A DNA stretch of 13,754 nt from Bacteroidales bacterium (GCA_007132365.1 SLOS01000279.1:1-13754); one strand, 5' to 3'. Shown: positions 1-7,616, counted from the first letter of the stretch. Translations and numbers: made by a program. Notes: generated by a model not told the origin, from the sequence alone.

Positions 1-484
1 CTCATACATGGTGGTCGGCGAATATTGATAATCCGTCACCTCCAGCATTTCAGCTACCATCACAGGGTTTTCACTGATAGTTTTTACACTTTCGTGGAAA
101 TCAACGAAGCCAAGTTCGGCGCCGGACTTCTGCCTGAAGTTCTGGATCTTCTGTAGAATCTGATTCCCGAGTGAAGTTGCCGCCCTGATGTTCTCAAGAA
201 TAATCTCTTTAGCCCTTTTTTCAAGGATTATCGAGCAGCCAATTGGCAGGTGCGGGAAATCATCCTGTTTCTCTTTCAGTACCGGGGTCCTGGTCCCTGA
301 CCTCATTAAGCACAAACCTTATAGTTTCAGCCAGGAAAAGACTAAGGTACCGTGAAGCCTCCTGTTTATCCAGAATTGTCCTCTCAATATGAAACACCTC
401 GGTATCCAGGGAATACAGCTTCCCGGCAACCAGCCTGTTAATCAACTGCTCATAAATACCAGTTTCAAAACCACCACCATTCAA
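1..484 (-). pseudogene. Remnant of a DUF3427-type SF2 helicase gene, core missing
   Basis: Reading leftward, the first 74 codons (484-260) match what I recall of the N-terminus of DUF3427-containing superfamily II helicases: GIYEQLINRL, then LDKQEASRYLSLFLAETI. This frame ends at a TGA near 260. A second frame, open from at least 306 to the left edge, carries DDFPHLPIGCSIILEK followed by AKEIILENIR. In that family this block lies just after the helicase C-terminal domain. The Walker A, DEAD-box and arginine-finger regions that should lie between them (several hundred residues) have no room here. The simplest reading is an internal deletion with a frameshift around 260-300, leaving a non-functional gene that continues beyond position 1. 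The first frame begins with TTG (484), and no in-frame ATG is seen nearby, so its start may also be lost. The family assignment is from memory and unverified. The residues nearest the left edge match less clearly. Confidence 0.6.
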
Positions 485-635
485 AAATGCATTACATGGA
501 AGCCGGCATAGTTAATTGTCCTGGCATCGAATATCCAGATGTTTGTAACATTCCAAACGGTAATATGGTATAAATTTATGTATTGTTATATAGGCTCTCA
601 CAACAATTCGGATAACCTTTAAACATGCAGTAAAA

Positions 636-2384
636 ATGAAATACAATCTTAAGTTTTTATTTTTCTTATTTCTTTTGTCGTTTTGCTTTACAGGCATGCA
701 TGGACAGATAATTGAACCATGCGAAGAAAATGCCCTCCTGGTTATTCTTGTTGTTGATGAAGCAGATAACCCGATTGAGAAAGCAGAGGTAACTGTTTCA
801 AATCCTGACATTGGTGTTATTATTGATCTGCTGACACCAGAAGACGGAATTTGCGAGGTTTTAGTCCCCAACGGGCATGGATATACCATTGGTATCGGAC
901 AGGTTAAGAATGCCGATTACGTCGAAGTACCTGATGAGGCTTATTACGAGCTGGCATTGAAGTACTTTATAGATCCGGAATATGCATACGCTCTGTCAGA
1001 ACTAAATGTCCACATCTATGTTGCAACGAGTGAAGGATTGCCAGTTTCTGAAACATTTGAGGTTGTTTCATTGGCAGACAGGCAAATTTATGATGTCAAT
1101 TCAGATCTGTCAGGAAATGCCAGGATTCAACTCCCGGCAGCTCAGAACTACCAGGTGAACTTCATTGGTGCGGAAAATTACATGCGGTTTTCAGTCCCGG
1201 ACAAGCCCCGGCATTTCAGGAATATTGAAATTGAGTATGGCGGACATAAGGAAGGCCGGCTCCATCCGACACTTGATAAAATGCTGGTCGGAATCCATTA
1301 TACCGATTTTGACAGTTTAGATGTGGCAAACGAAGTGATAAAAATCAGGGGCCTGGACAGGGGTAAGGCATTTGAGGTTACAACAGACGGGCAAGGATGG
1401 GCCTGGGTCCAGCTGCCAAAAGGAGAAAGGTACGTTTTTTCAACCTCTGTTCTTGATGAATTCCAGAGGCTGTCAGTTCCTGACACAGAGCAACTGGAGG
1501 AACGGATAATTATGATAAACTTTCTTTCATCAAGTGGCTACCGTGACTATATGGCTTATTTGGAAGAGATGGAAGAAAAGATGGCAGAGGAAATTGCTGA
1601 TTCTATCAGGCGGATGCATCTTTCTGCGGCAGTGGATTACTATCCTCAGACACGCGGACTGCGGCCTGTACAGAGGTATAGGTTTATAAGCGAAAAGGCT
1701 GAAAAGGACCGGGAAGAGATTGAAAATGACTTTACCTATTTCATCCGCCAGAAGCAGGAGGTTAATGCCGTCCTTTACAGGTTCATTGATCAATGGCCAA
1801 ACAAAGTAATAGTCATTGACGTGACCTGCAGCATGGACCCATATGTCGACCAGGTTTTAAGCTGGTTAGCAATGAAATTGTCGAGAAATGAAAAATCCCA
1901 GTACATATTCTTTAATGATGGAGACGGTAAGCCTAATCATGAAAAGGTAATAGGAAATACCGGTGGATTTCACCATACAGGTGATTCTTACATGGCCTCT
2001 GTACTCAATACCCTGTATTACGCTGAGAGTTTTGGGTGCAGCGGAGACGCTCCCGAAAATGATCTTGAGGCACTGCTATATTCAACTGCCTACATGGATG
2101 AATACAGTGAGCTTGTATTAATAGCCGATAACAATAGTTCTGTAAGGGACATAGAGCTTTTAGAGCATCTGGATGTGCCGGTAAGAATTGTACTTTGTGG
2201 TTTCAGGACATTCGTCCATCCTGATTACCTCGAAATCGCCTATCACACTAACGGCTCGATCCATACTATAGAGGAGGACATACTTGACCTCAGGGCCAGG
2301 GTTGATAATGATGAGGTGATAAGAATAAGTAACACTATATACAGATACCGGTACGGCAAATTTGTACCTGAAAGAGTAAGGTAA
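636..2384 (+). CDS. Secreted VWA-domain protein with three N-terminal Ig-like repeats
   Basis: The 582-residue product starts with a signal peptide (residues 1-23, hydrophobic FLFFLFLLSFCF, likely cleavage at G23/Q24), so it is exported. Three tandem beta-rich repeats follow (about 33-100, 122-190 and 215-283). Each runs from a V-x-V-type strand through a D-x-G turn and an LP or VP strand to a closing VPD (98-100, 187-189, 281-283), much like the carboxypeptidase-regulatory or Ig-like folds of Bacteroidota surface proteins. A charged, probably coiled helix (303-330) links these to a VWA domain (about 388-550). Its metal site reads D395-x-T397-x-S399 (IDVTCSMDPY), a D-x-T-x-S variant of the MIDAS motif, and the later GDAPEND (470-476) and LIADNN (495-500) strands are also present. 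Metal-dependent partner binding is the family expectation. The partner is unknown. The gene stands alone, 150 bp from the helicase remnant, with no visible terminator. Confidence 0.85.
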   Translation: MKYNLKFLFFLFLLSFCFTGMHGQIIEPCEENALLVILVVDEADNPIEKAEVTVSNPDIGVIIDLLTPEDGICEVLVPNGHGYTIGIGQVKNADYVEVPDEAYYELALKYFIDPEYAYALSELNVHIYVATSEGLPVSETFEVVSLADRQIYDVNSDLSGNARIQLPAAQNYQVNFIGAENYMRFSVPDKPRHFRNIEIEYGGHKEGRLHPTLDKMLVGIHYTDFDSLDVANEVIKIRGLDRGKAFEVTTDGQGWAWVQLPKGERYVFSTSVLDEFQRLSVPDTEQLEERIIMINFLSSSGYRDYMAYLEEMEEKMAEEIADSIRRMHLSAAVDYYPQTRGLRPVQRYRFISEKAEKDREEIENDFTYFIRQKQEVNAVLYRFIDQWPNKVIVIDVTCSMDPYVDQVLSWLAMKLSRNEKSQYIFFNDGDGKPNHEKVIGNTGGFHHTGDSYMASVLNTLYYAESFGCSGDAPENDLEALLYSTAYMDEYSELVLIADNNSSVRDIELLEHLDVPVRIVLCGFRTFVHPDYLEIAYHTNGSIHTIEEDILDLRARVDNDEVIRISNTIYRYRYGKFVPERVR

Positions 2385-2540
2385 TCATAATCAGATAGGC
2401 GTTGTAAATGGAAAGCAGCCACCATATCGAGCAAACTCGTAATTAGATATGAAGCATCATAACAAAATCCCTGATGCCGCGGACCTTAACAAATAACTAT
2501 GGTGCTATTATAGTGCTTTCATTAACAGGCGAATAGTAAG

Positions 2541-3083
2541 TTATTGCAATAAAGTCCAATGCCTGCTGATATGATATTCCAGTTCTGAGAAGCTGCATAC
2601 ATCATCCCTGGTCAGGTTCAGTGCTTCAATTATCTTTTGGAATAATTCTTTGTTGTTTTGGGTTAATTCAGACAATGTTTTCTCAGGTAAAACAAGTGTT
2701 TTTTGACAATCTGCAGATAACCGGAGGCTGTTTATTCTGGATAAAAAGTTATCCAAGCCTGAATTAATCATTTCTATACGGGTCTCTGTGTCAATGCAAT
2801 TTAATGGAATCTCAGATAAATCATCAAGATAAAAAGCATATTGCTGCTGTAGTCTGTTGAGATATTCTTCATAGGTGGCTTTATAAGCCTCGTCAGCTTT
2901 GAAGATTGCACGAAAAATCTGCGCTGGTAATCGTTTAGATCCTTTTCTCAGATCAGTTGGCTTGTAAAAATATTCTCCGCTTTTTGGAGGACTTTCTCCA
3001 ATTACAAGAAATTTTATTGGTGTCTGTGGTTTGCAGGCATTTCTGAGCTTCCTGCGATTCTCAACATGATTGTCGATATTCAT
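2541..3083 (-). CDS. Small protein with a UDG-like motif pattern (paralogue 1)
   Basis: This 180-residue soluble protein is not one I can name. It contains FLVIGESPPKSGEYFYKP (residues 25-42) and, after a helical stretch, FYLDDLSEIPLN (84-95). A strand ending in GExP plus a downstream D-rich strand resembles motif 1 of the uracil-DNA glycosylase superfamily (GEaPG), but the aromatic FYKP block is not typical, and a glycosylase activity is only a guess. A third strand, KTLVLP (128-133), would correspond to the late core strand. It aligns by eye with the protein at 11794-12393. The gene lies 52 nt downstream of the gene at 3136-3579 on the same strand, so the two are probably co-transcribed. 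It converges with the VWA gene across 156 bp. Confidence 0.75.
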   Translation of the reverse strand: MNIDNHVENRRKLRNACKPQTPIKFLVIGESPPKSGEYFYKPTDLRKGSKRLPAQIFRAIFKADEAYKATYEEYLNRLQQQYAFYLDDLSEIPLNCIDTETRIEMINSGLDNFLSRINSLRLSADCQKTLVLPEKTLSELTQNNKELFQKIIEALNLTRDDVCSFSELEYHISRHWTLLQ

Positions 3084-3135
3084 ATGTTCACGGGGTTTGG
3101 GTTTAGATGCAAAGTCATTAAGGCAATGTTATCAT

Positions 3136-3579
3136 TTATTTGTCCGGATGATATTTTATAGTTACAGAATCATCACCTGAAAAAGGAGCTCGTATTTTGA
3201 TCAATTTGTCGATAAACTCTATTCCGGGATTTTTTTCAGAAGCCCTTTCCAAAAATGGGCGATATAGATGGATTTTGACATCATAATCTGATTTGATATA
3301 CAGGTTCCGGTTGCTTTCTCCAATGCAGAGAATATTTGCGTCCTTGTACCTCTGAACTGTCAGAAATCCTGAAATATCTGGCGTTTGTCTCGTCCAGCTC
3401 CTTTTAAGGGAGCCTTCTAATATGCCCCTGTCATATAATATCTTAAGAATGTCGTTATGAATTGTGCCGTTGCTGAAATTTTCAACGAACAGATCACCAT
3501 TTTCCAGTATTATGCCTCTGGCAGATTCTCCAATAGTTGATAATGAACCAGGATTATTAATAATACTCCAAAGTGTCAC
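3136..3579 (-). CDS. Hypothetical protein, first gene of a two-gene unit
   Basis: This product of 147 residues has no recognised domain. It begins MTLWSIINNPGSL and contains FSNGTIHNDILKILYDRG (35-52), then a segment ending in a short beta stretch with GFLTVQRYKDANILCIGESN (71-90). The rest is mixed, and the last 17 residues are charged. No signal peptide or membrane segment is visible. The start is GTG at 3579, and a stop a few codons upstream leaves no better in-frame choice. The next gene on the strand, a possible UDG-like protein, starts 52 nt after its stop, so a two-gene unit is likely. It is divergent from the HTH regulator at 3814 across 234 bp, which makes that regulator a plausible controller of both directions. 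The function is unknown. Confidence 0.7.
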   Translation of the reverse strand: MTLWSIINNPGSLSTIGESARGIILENGDLFVENFSNGTIHNDILKILYDRGILEGSLKRSWTRQTPDISGFLTVQRYKDANILCIGESNRNLYIKSDYDVKIHLYRPFLERASEKNPGIEFIDKLIKIRAPFSGDDSVTIKYHPDK

Positions 3580-3661
3580 AACAGAATGATTACTTAACTG
3601 ATCTTAGAGGGATATAAGATATAGGTCATCATATTTCCGGCTAAGCTAAGCTGTAATTTGT

Positions 3662-3669
3662 TATATTTG
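3662..3669 (+). promoter_or_regulatory. Possible -7 promoter box (TATATTTG)
   Basis: TATATTTG fits the Bacteroidota -7 consensus TAnnTTTG and lies about 145 bp upstream of the HTH regulator start at 3814. No clear TTG-type -33 element is seen at the expected distance, so this is a weak call. If real, the palindrome and direct repeats at 3704-3746 lie just downstream of the transcription start, a position suited to repression. Confidence 0.3.
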
Positions 3670-3703
3670 ATGTATGAACAAATATCGGAAATTAAAACAT
3701 GCG

Positions 3704-3746
3704 ATACATAATAAATTGTTCACAATTTGATCTCATACATAATAAA
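3704..3746. promoter_or_regulatory. Probable operator: 12-bp direct repeat flanking a palindrome
   Basis: ATACATAATAAA occurs at 3704-3715 and again, identical, at 3735-3746, a 31-bp period equal to about three helical turns. Between them and touching the first copy is the perfect palindrome AAATTGT-TC-ACAATTT (3713-3728). The array sits in the 234-bp divergent region between the minus-strand gene at 3579 and the HTH regulator at 3814. The arrangement is typical of a self-regulated control region. That the adjacent HTH protein binds here is inference. Confidence 0.5.
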
Positions 3747-3813
3747 GGGGGTAGTGAAGAGATGAAGTGTTCATGGGTTTTATATTTCAGGAGGGCATTT
3801 AACTAACTGTAAC

Positions 3814-4446
3814 ATGAAAATCAAGGGCAATACCTTTTATTTTACTTTTCGTGAGAAGAGGATTATTAAAAGTATGGTTGACAATGTATATGGAAAAGAG
3901 ACCACCCCGGCAGATTATGATACTACAGGTGGCGATTATGATATGGGAATTGAGGGGGACATTAAGGGTAAGACCGGAGAGAATGTGAGCGGGTCGACAA
4001 TCGAGCGGCTGGTAGGGTTAAGGGAGAAGGAGGTGAAAGGAGTGTCCCGTTCAACACTGAGCATAGTGGCAAAATACTTGGGGTTCAATGGTCATGAAAG
4101 ACTGCTTGATTACATTGAATATTCATCGGTGCATAGATCAGAGAAAGAGCCTGGTTTTAATGTAGAAGACCTGGTCAGGCAACATGCAATTAGGCTGTCA
4201 TTCAATGAAAACAAGGTCTTGATATTAAATTACCATAATGAAAGCAGTTTTGAGGTTATATCTTCGGAGAATACGAAATTAAAGGCGTGTGACAAACTGG
4301 AGGTAAAACATATTGATGCCGGGGAGGAATTTATTTGTACCAGGGTGCTGCGACAGCATAATAATAGGTGGATTTCTCTTGGCACCTATAAATCCGGATC
4401 AGACAATCCTGTCAGTTGCATTGAATTGCTAAAAACAGAACTGTGA
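3814..4446 (+). CDS. Bacteroidota-type HTH transcriptional regulator
   Basis: The 210-residue protein has a predicted DNA-binding part at 58-101, where VSGSTIERLVG is followed by VSRSTLSIVAKYLGFNGHERLLDYIE. The S-x-ST-x-x-R-L-x-G and TL-x-x-x-AKYLGF pattern is what I know from a widespread Bacteroidota regulator family. The C-terminal domain (about 122-190) is beta-rich and contains SSFEVISSENTKLKACD (144-160), matching the usual FEV-xx-ENTKL-xx-xD pattern of the same family, likely a sensor or dimerisation module. An odd feature is the glycine- and aspartate-rich stretch at 34-56, which looks like a local expansion within or before the first helices. It is the first gene of a plus-strand series. 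The palindrome and direct repeats upstream suggest autoregulation. A GGAGG at 3790-3794 is too far (19 nt) from the ATG to serve it well. Confidence 0.75.
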   Translation: MKIKGNTFYFTFREKRIIKSMVDNVYGKETTPADYDTTGGDYDMGIEGDIKGKTGENVSGSTIERLVGLREKEVKGVSRSTLSIVAKYLGFNGHERLLDYIEYSSVHRSEKEPGFNVEDLVRQHAIRLSFNENKVLILNYHNESSFEVISSENTKLKACDKLEVKHIDAGEEFICTRVLRQHNNRWISLGTYKSGSDNPVSCIELLKTEL

Positions 4447-4516
4447 ACTTTTTGAACTTTCAATTACGTTATCAGCTGTTTAGTTTTGCATGTAAGTTTA
4501 ACGAAAGAACGATTTT

Positions 4517-5527
4517 ATGGAATTGAAAGAGTTTTTAATAAAGGAGTTAAGGAATCTTACCACCAGGGAATTCAGTAAATCAGCCGGGGAAAGTCAGATT
4601 CATGCTGAAGAAGCCTTAAAGCTTTTTGACAGTTGTATAAGCAAGGAAGGCGATCTAGAAGCGGAACTGGAGTCTTTTTCAGCGAAACTAGGTAAGGCTG
4701 GCGCTCAATTGTCAGCTGGTTACAAGGTTATTATTGATCTGCTTATTAAAGATTATGATAGATATTTTGATAAAAATGATCTGATTCGTATCGAGCAGGG
4801 ACTGAAAAACGATCCCACAAACCGCATATACCCGCTTTTATGGGTTTTTTGCAAAAAGTCCCTGTTTGATTCAGATGAATACCTGGATAATGAATATGCT
4901 CAATTTATCGACAGGATAGTTGAGGAATACGATTACCTGGTTAATCTCGATGATTTTTTTTATTCAACAGGCATTTTGCTGATCAAGCATATTTGGGAAA
5001 GATGGGAAAGTGATATATTCCTCCCGGTTTTTGAGAAAGCCTCATCCAGGTATCCTGATAAATATGAGTTCAGGAGAATACTGGCATACATCCATTACAG
5101 AACAAAGGACTACGATGAAGCCCTTTCAGTACTTAATTCAATAATCACTTCCGTTGAAGAGGAGGCAAAAGCAAAAAAGGATTATTCTATAGGAAGTGCT
5201 GAGTTTCCTTATTTCGATTACCTGGATGTAGTCCAGCTGACCGGCATGATACATTATGCCCTGGGTGATCCTGAAAAAGCGATGGTTAATATCAACTATG
5301 TATTGGATAATTTGCCTGTTATTATTACTAAAGATGGCGAAGAGCCGGAAATAATGTCATTTGTGGATTCTTTTATGATCAGGATGCACCATAGCATTAA
5401 AACCGGCAATCAGGAACAGTTCGTCAAGGATTATAAGACAATAAAAGGTGTCCTTTTCCTGCATGATTGGGAAAACGAGTATCCGGAGGTTTTTAACTAT
5501 ATCAGGGAAAAGAAGCTTGATCTTTAA
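4517..5527 (+). CDS. All-helical TPR-like protein, function unknown
   Basis: This is a 336-residue acidic soluble protein with no signal peptide. Most of it is predicted helical. Two TPR-like units are visible in the C-terminal half, at about 182-211 (KYEFRRILAYIHYRTKDYDEAL and following) and 238-267 (MIHYALGDPEKAMVNINYVL). Both show the spacing small-aromatic-G/K-D-x-x-x-A usual for TPR helix pairs. The N-terminal half (1-140) is helical but has no motif I recognise. TPR folds act as scaffolds for protein partners, so an adaptor role in the four-gene unit 3814-6451 is plausible. The gene follows the HTH regulator by 70 nt and precedes the acidic protein gene by 104 nt. No catalytic motif is seen. 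Confidence 0.8.
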   Translation: MELKEFLIKELRNLTTREFSKSAGESQIHAEEALKLFDSCISKEGDLEAELESFSAKLGKAGAQLSAGYKVIIDLLIKDYDRYFDKNDLIRIEQGLKNDPTNRIYPLLWVFCKKSLFDSDEYLDNEYAQFIDRIVEEYDYLVNLDDFFYSTGILLIKHIWERWESDIFLPVFEKASSRYPDKYEFRRILAYIHYRTKDYDEALSVLNSIITSVEEEAKAKKDYSIGSAEFPYFDYLDVVQLTGMIHYALGDPEKAMVNINYVLDNLPVIITKDGEEPEIMSFVDSFMIRMHHSIKTGNQEQFVKDYKTIKGVLFLHDWENEYPEVFNYIREKKLDL

Positions 5528-5602
5528 TAATAAAGCCCGGAATGCACATATTATAGAGCCAGATCCGGCAACCTGCTATTTGGCAGCGGCAAAGATCAAA
5601 CG

Positions 5603-5624
5603 ATTATTAGCTCTCTCTAATAAT
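5603..5624. repeat. Perfect 8-bp inverted repeat before an ORF start
   Basis: ATTATTAG (5603-5610) and CTAATAAT (5617-5624) are exact inverted copies separated by CTCTCT. The element ends 7 nt before the ATG of the 122-residue protein at 5632. It could be an operator, or an RNA hairpin that affects translation of the last two genes of the unit. It has no T-tract, so a terminator is unlikely. Confidence 0.45.
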
Positions 5625-5631
5625 AGCGACA

Positions 5632-6000
5632 ATGAATCCAATGAATCACGAATTTTTAGAGATACTTCAGGAATACGTTGAAGCCGGAGACTGGAGAGAT
5701 CCAAAAGAAGGCTTCAGATATGATGAAAAAATGAAATACCATTATGGAGTTTACACAGCTCCGTGGTTCATGGACCTTACAGAAGAGGAATTTGAAGCCA
5801 TAAACTGGGATGATGATGAAACAGACCACTACTCTTTTCATCTAGCACTTTATATCTGGGCTGATAACAGCTTCAAACTGGAATTTGATCCGGGTTTATT
5901 TAATCTCATGTATAAGGGTTATGATACAGAAGAGGATAGAAGTGCCTGGGAAGAATTCAAAGAATTCATCAGACAAAAGGGGCTATTATATGAAAAGTGA
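5632..6000 (+). CDS. Acidic small protein, function unknown
   Basis: The product is 122 residues, strongly acidic and rich in Trp, Tyr and Phe. Clusters such as WDDDETDHYSFH (residues 64-75) and EEDRSAWEEF (101-110) stand out. No signal peptide, membrane segment or known domain is evident. Small acidic aromatic-rich proteins of this kind include immunity proteins and inhibitors, but nothing specific supports that here. ATG codons at 5632 and 5641 are both possible starts. The 8-bp inverted repeat just upstream may regulate it. Its stop overlaps the start of the next gene by 11 nt, so translation of the two is very likely coupled and the proteins may act together. Confidence 0.7.
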   Translation: MNPMNHEFLEILQEYVEAGDWRDPKEGFRYDEKMKYHYGVYTAPWFMDLTEEEFEAINWDDDETDHYSFHLALYIWADNSFKLEFDPGLFNLMYKGYDTEEDRSAWEEFKEFIRQKGLLYEK

Positions 6001-6451
6001 ATTCATAAAGTTCAGTTTTGGCAACCTTGAATTCCATGGGTTGAAATTCAGGGATGAGGACAGGTATTCTGAAGAATATTTTGATAAACTCCTGGAGGAT
6101 GGCACACACTACAGCCAGGACAAATACCTGGAAGGGTTCAATCAGCAGTTTATAGAATCAATACATTGTAAGCTGAGCTATTATTATCTGTTTGTTGCCT
6201 TGTCCTTAATAGCACTGTCTTTCTTCATAATTGTATTATTTCAAAAGCTCATGCTTACAGCGGGCTTATTATTTATTCTCTCTGGTGCATTGTATTTTGT
6301 TGCCTGGCTTTTTTTAAGGTCGGCCAGGAATGAGAAAATGAGCATGGCAATGAACAAAGGTTTGATTGATTTGGTATTTGAAGAGCAGAGAAAGAAAAAA
6401 AAGACTAAAAATGAAAGTGAAAGTGAAATTGAAAAGGATAATACTTTTTAA
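5990..6451 (+). CDS. Two-TM membrane protein, function unknown
   Basis: The start chosen is the ATG at 5990, which overlaps the preceding stop and has AAAAGGGG a few bases upstream, one of the better ribosome-binding sites in the window. An upstream in-frame start at 5885 would lie deep inside the previous gene and is unlikely. The 153-residue product has a charged soluble N-terminal part (1-60), two hydrophobic segments (about 63-84 and 87-109) separated by a tight turn with FQK, and a cytoplasmic-looking lysine- and glutamate-rich tail (131-150). Both ends should face the same side, probably the cytoplasm. No homologous family is recognised. Small two-TM proteins are common effectors or anchors in regulated cassettes, but that role is inferred from position only. 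It converges with the ADP-ribosylglycohydrolase gene, 13 nt away. Confidence 0.75.
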   Translation: MKSEFIKFSFGNLEFHGLKFRDEDRYSEEYFDKLLEDGTHYSQDKYLEGFNQQFIESIHCKLSYYYLFVALSLIALSFFIIVLFQKLMLTAGLLFILSGALYFVAWLFLRSARNEKMSMAMNKGLIDLVFEEQRKKKKTKNESESEIEKDNTF

Positions 6452-6464
6452 TTGCAAAGCCAGT

Positions 6465-7592
6465 TTAACCTGACCTGTATTTCTCTGAAAATTCAGCTAT
6501 CAAATCTATCAGTTCAGGGGGGAGATGTTTGAGGGTTGTTTCGATCATGTAAAGCGGTATCTCTCCATAAAATGCTTCAGCAATGCTGCCGGTTATGCAG
6601 GCCAGTGTGTCGCTGTCCCCGCCAAGTGAAACAGCCAGCCTGATAGCGCTCTCAAAGCTATCGCTTTCAAGGAAAGCCGTTATGGCCTCAGGCACGGTCT
6701 CCTGGCAGCTTTCTTTTATGTTATAGTTAGGCCTTATTTGGTCGACAGTCCGGCTCAGATCATATCCAAAGGACTGTTCGATATACTCCCTGATCTCGGC
6801 TTTCGTTTTGCCGGTGCGGGCAAGGTACACGGCAACCGCTGTTGCCTGCGCTCCTTTAATACCTTCAGGGTGGTTATGAGTTACAGCTGCACTTTTTTCG
6901 GCTTCAGCCAGCACCTCGTCAATGGTATCGAATGCCCAGCCTGCCGGGCAGACTCTGAGTGCTGATCCTTTGTCCTGACCATTATAAGGTTTCGGTTCAT
7001 CTTCCAGGATCCATATATAAAAGTCTACGATGTAACCTCTCTCCGGGTATTTTTGGGGATATCTCCTGTACAGATCGGCATAGGCACCGTTGGTGAGCAG
7101 GCAATCCATTGTTGCGGCATTCAGCACGGTATTACCGGAAAAGTCGCTTTCGTCTCTAAATAGGTGGAAATCTGTGGTTTTTTTATTGCCATATTTTAAA
7201 GAACACCCTACAACATCCCCAACAACACCGCCCAGTATCATGTTCTTCTTTTTGACCCTCTCATTGTCATAGAAAACAAAATAATCATCAACGCTGTTAA
7301 AGATGATCCTGCCTCCGCCCGGTTTATCGAGGGCAACCGCAGTTTTGCCGGGAATCCGCTGGAAAGTTTCAACTCTCTTTCCATTAAAATAGGGGATCCG
7401 GCTGATATACAGCTTACCATCTTTCAGCTCTTCAGAAAGGACATACAGTACACCCATTGGAGTCCGCCCCCCGAAGATCCTGTTGCGGCACCAGGTAAAT
7501 TCCGGAATCCCGATCTTTTCGTTCCTGATAAGGCATCTGCCATCGATCAGGTATTTGCAATCACTACAGTTGCTGTGTGCGAAGTATGCCAT
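6465..7592 (-). CDS. ADP-ribosylglycohydrolase with Cys-rich N-terminal domain and altered metal motif
   Basis: Residues 118-372 match the bacterial ADP-ribosylglycohydrolase family (DraG/ARH type), which removes ADP-ribose from proteins or other targets using two Mg ions. Visible landmarks are ILGGVVGDVVGCSLKY (119-134), RVCPAGWAFD (213-222), VTHNHPEGIKGAQA (237-250) and the second metal motif LGGDSDTLACITGS (323-336). The first metal motif, normally FTDDT, reads FSGNT (151-155), so two aspartates expected to bind metal are replaced by Gly and Asn. Activity may be lost or changed, and a binding role is possible. The N-terminal 117 residues are extra for this family and carry C9, C12, C20 and C35, a possible zinc or iron-sulfur knuckle, followed by a beta-rich part. 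It is preceded by the orphan gene at 7617-8642 with 24 nt between them, so one transcript is likely. Confidence 0.85.
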   Translation of the reverse strand: MAYFAHSNCSDCKYLIDGRCLIRNEKIGIPEFTWCRNRIFGGRTPMGVLYVLSEELKDGKLYISRIPYFNGKRVETFQRIPGKTAVALDKPGGGRIIFNSVDDYFVFYDNERVKKKNMILGGVVGDVVGCSLKYGNKKTTDFHLFRDESDFSGNTVLNAATMDCLLTNGAYADLYRRYPQKYPERGYIVDFYIWILEDEPKPYNGQDKGSALRVCPAGWAFDTIDEVLAEAEKSAAVTHNHPEGIKGAQATAVAVYLARTGKTKAEIREYIEQSFGYDLSRTVDQIRPNYNIKESCQETVPEAITAFLESDSFESAIRLAVSLGGDSDTLACITGSIAEAFYGEIPLYMIETTLKHLPPELIDLIAEFSEKYRSG

Positions 7593-7616
7593 GATAATAA
7601 GTTTTGCAGGGCCTGG

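Noticed and set aside
1530..1793. Minus-strand frame of 87 residues inside the VWA gene
   Set aside because: The overlapping VWA frame has a signal peptide, repeats and a metal site. The minus-strand frame shows no motif.
5448..5681. Plus-strand frame of 77 residues overlapping the TPR-like gene end
   Set aside because: It overlaps two better-supported genes, has no start signal and no motif.
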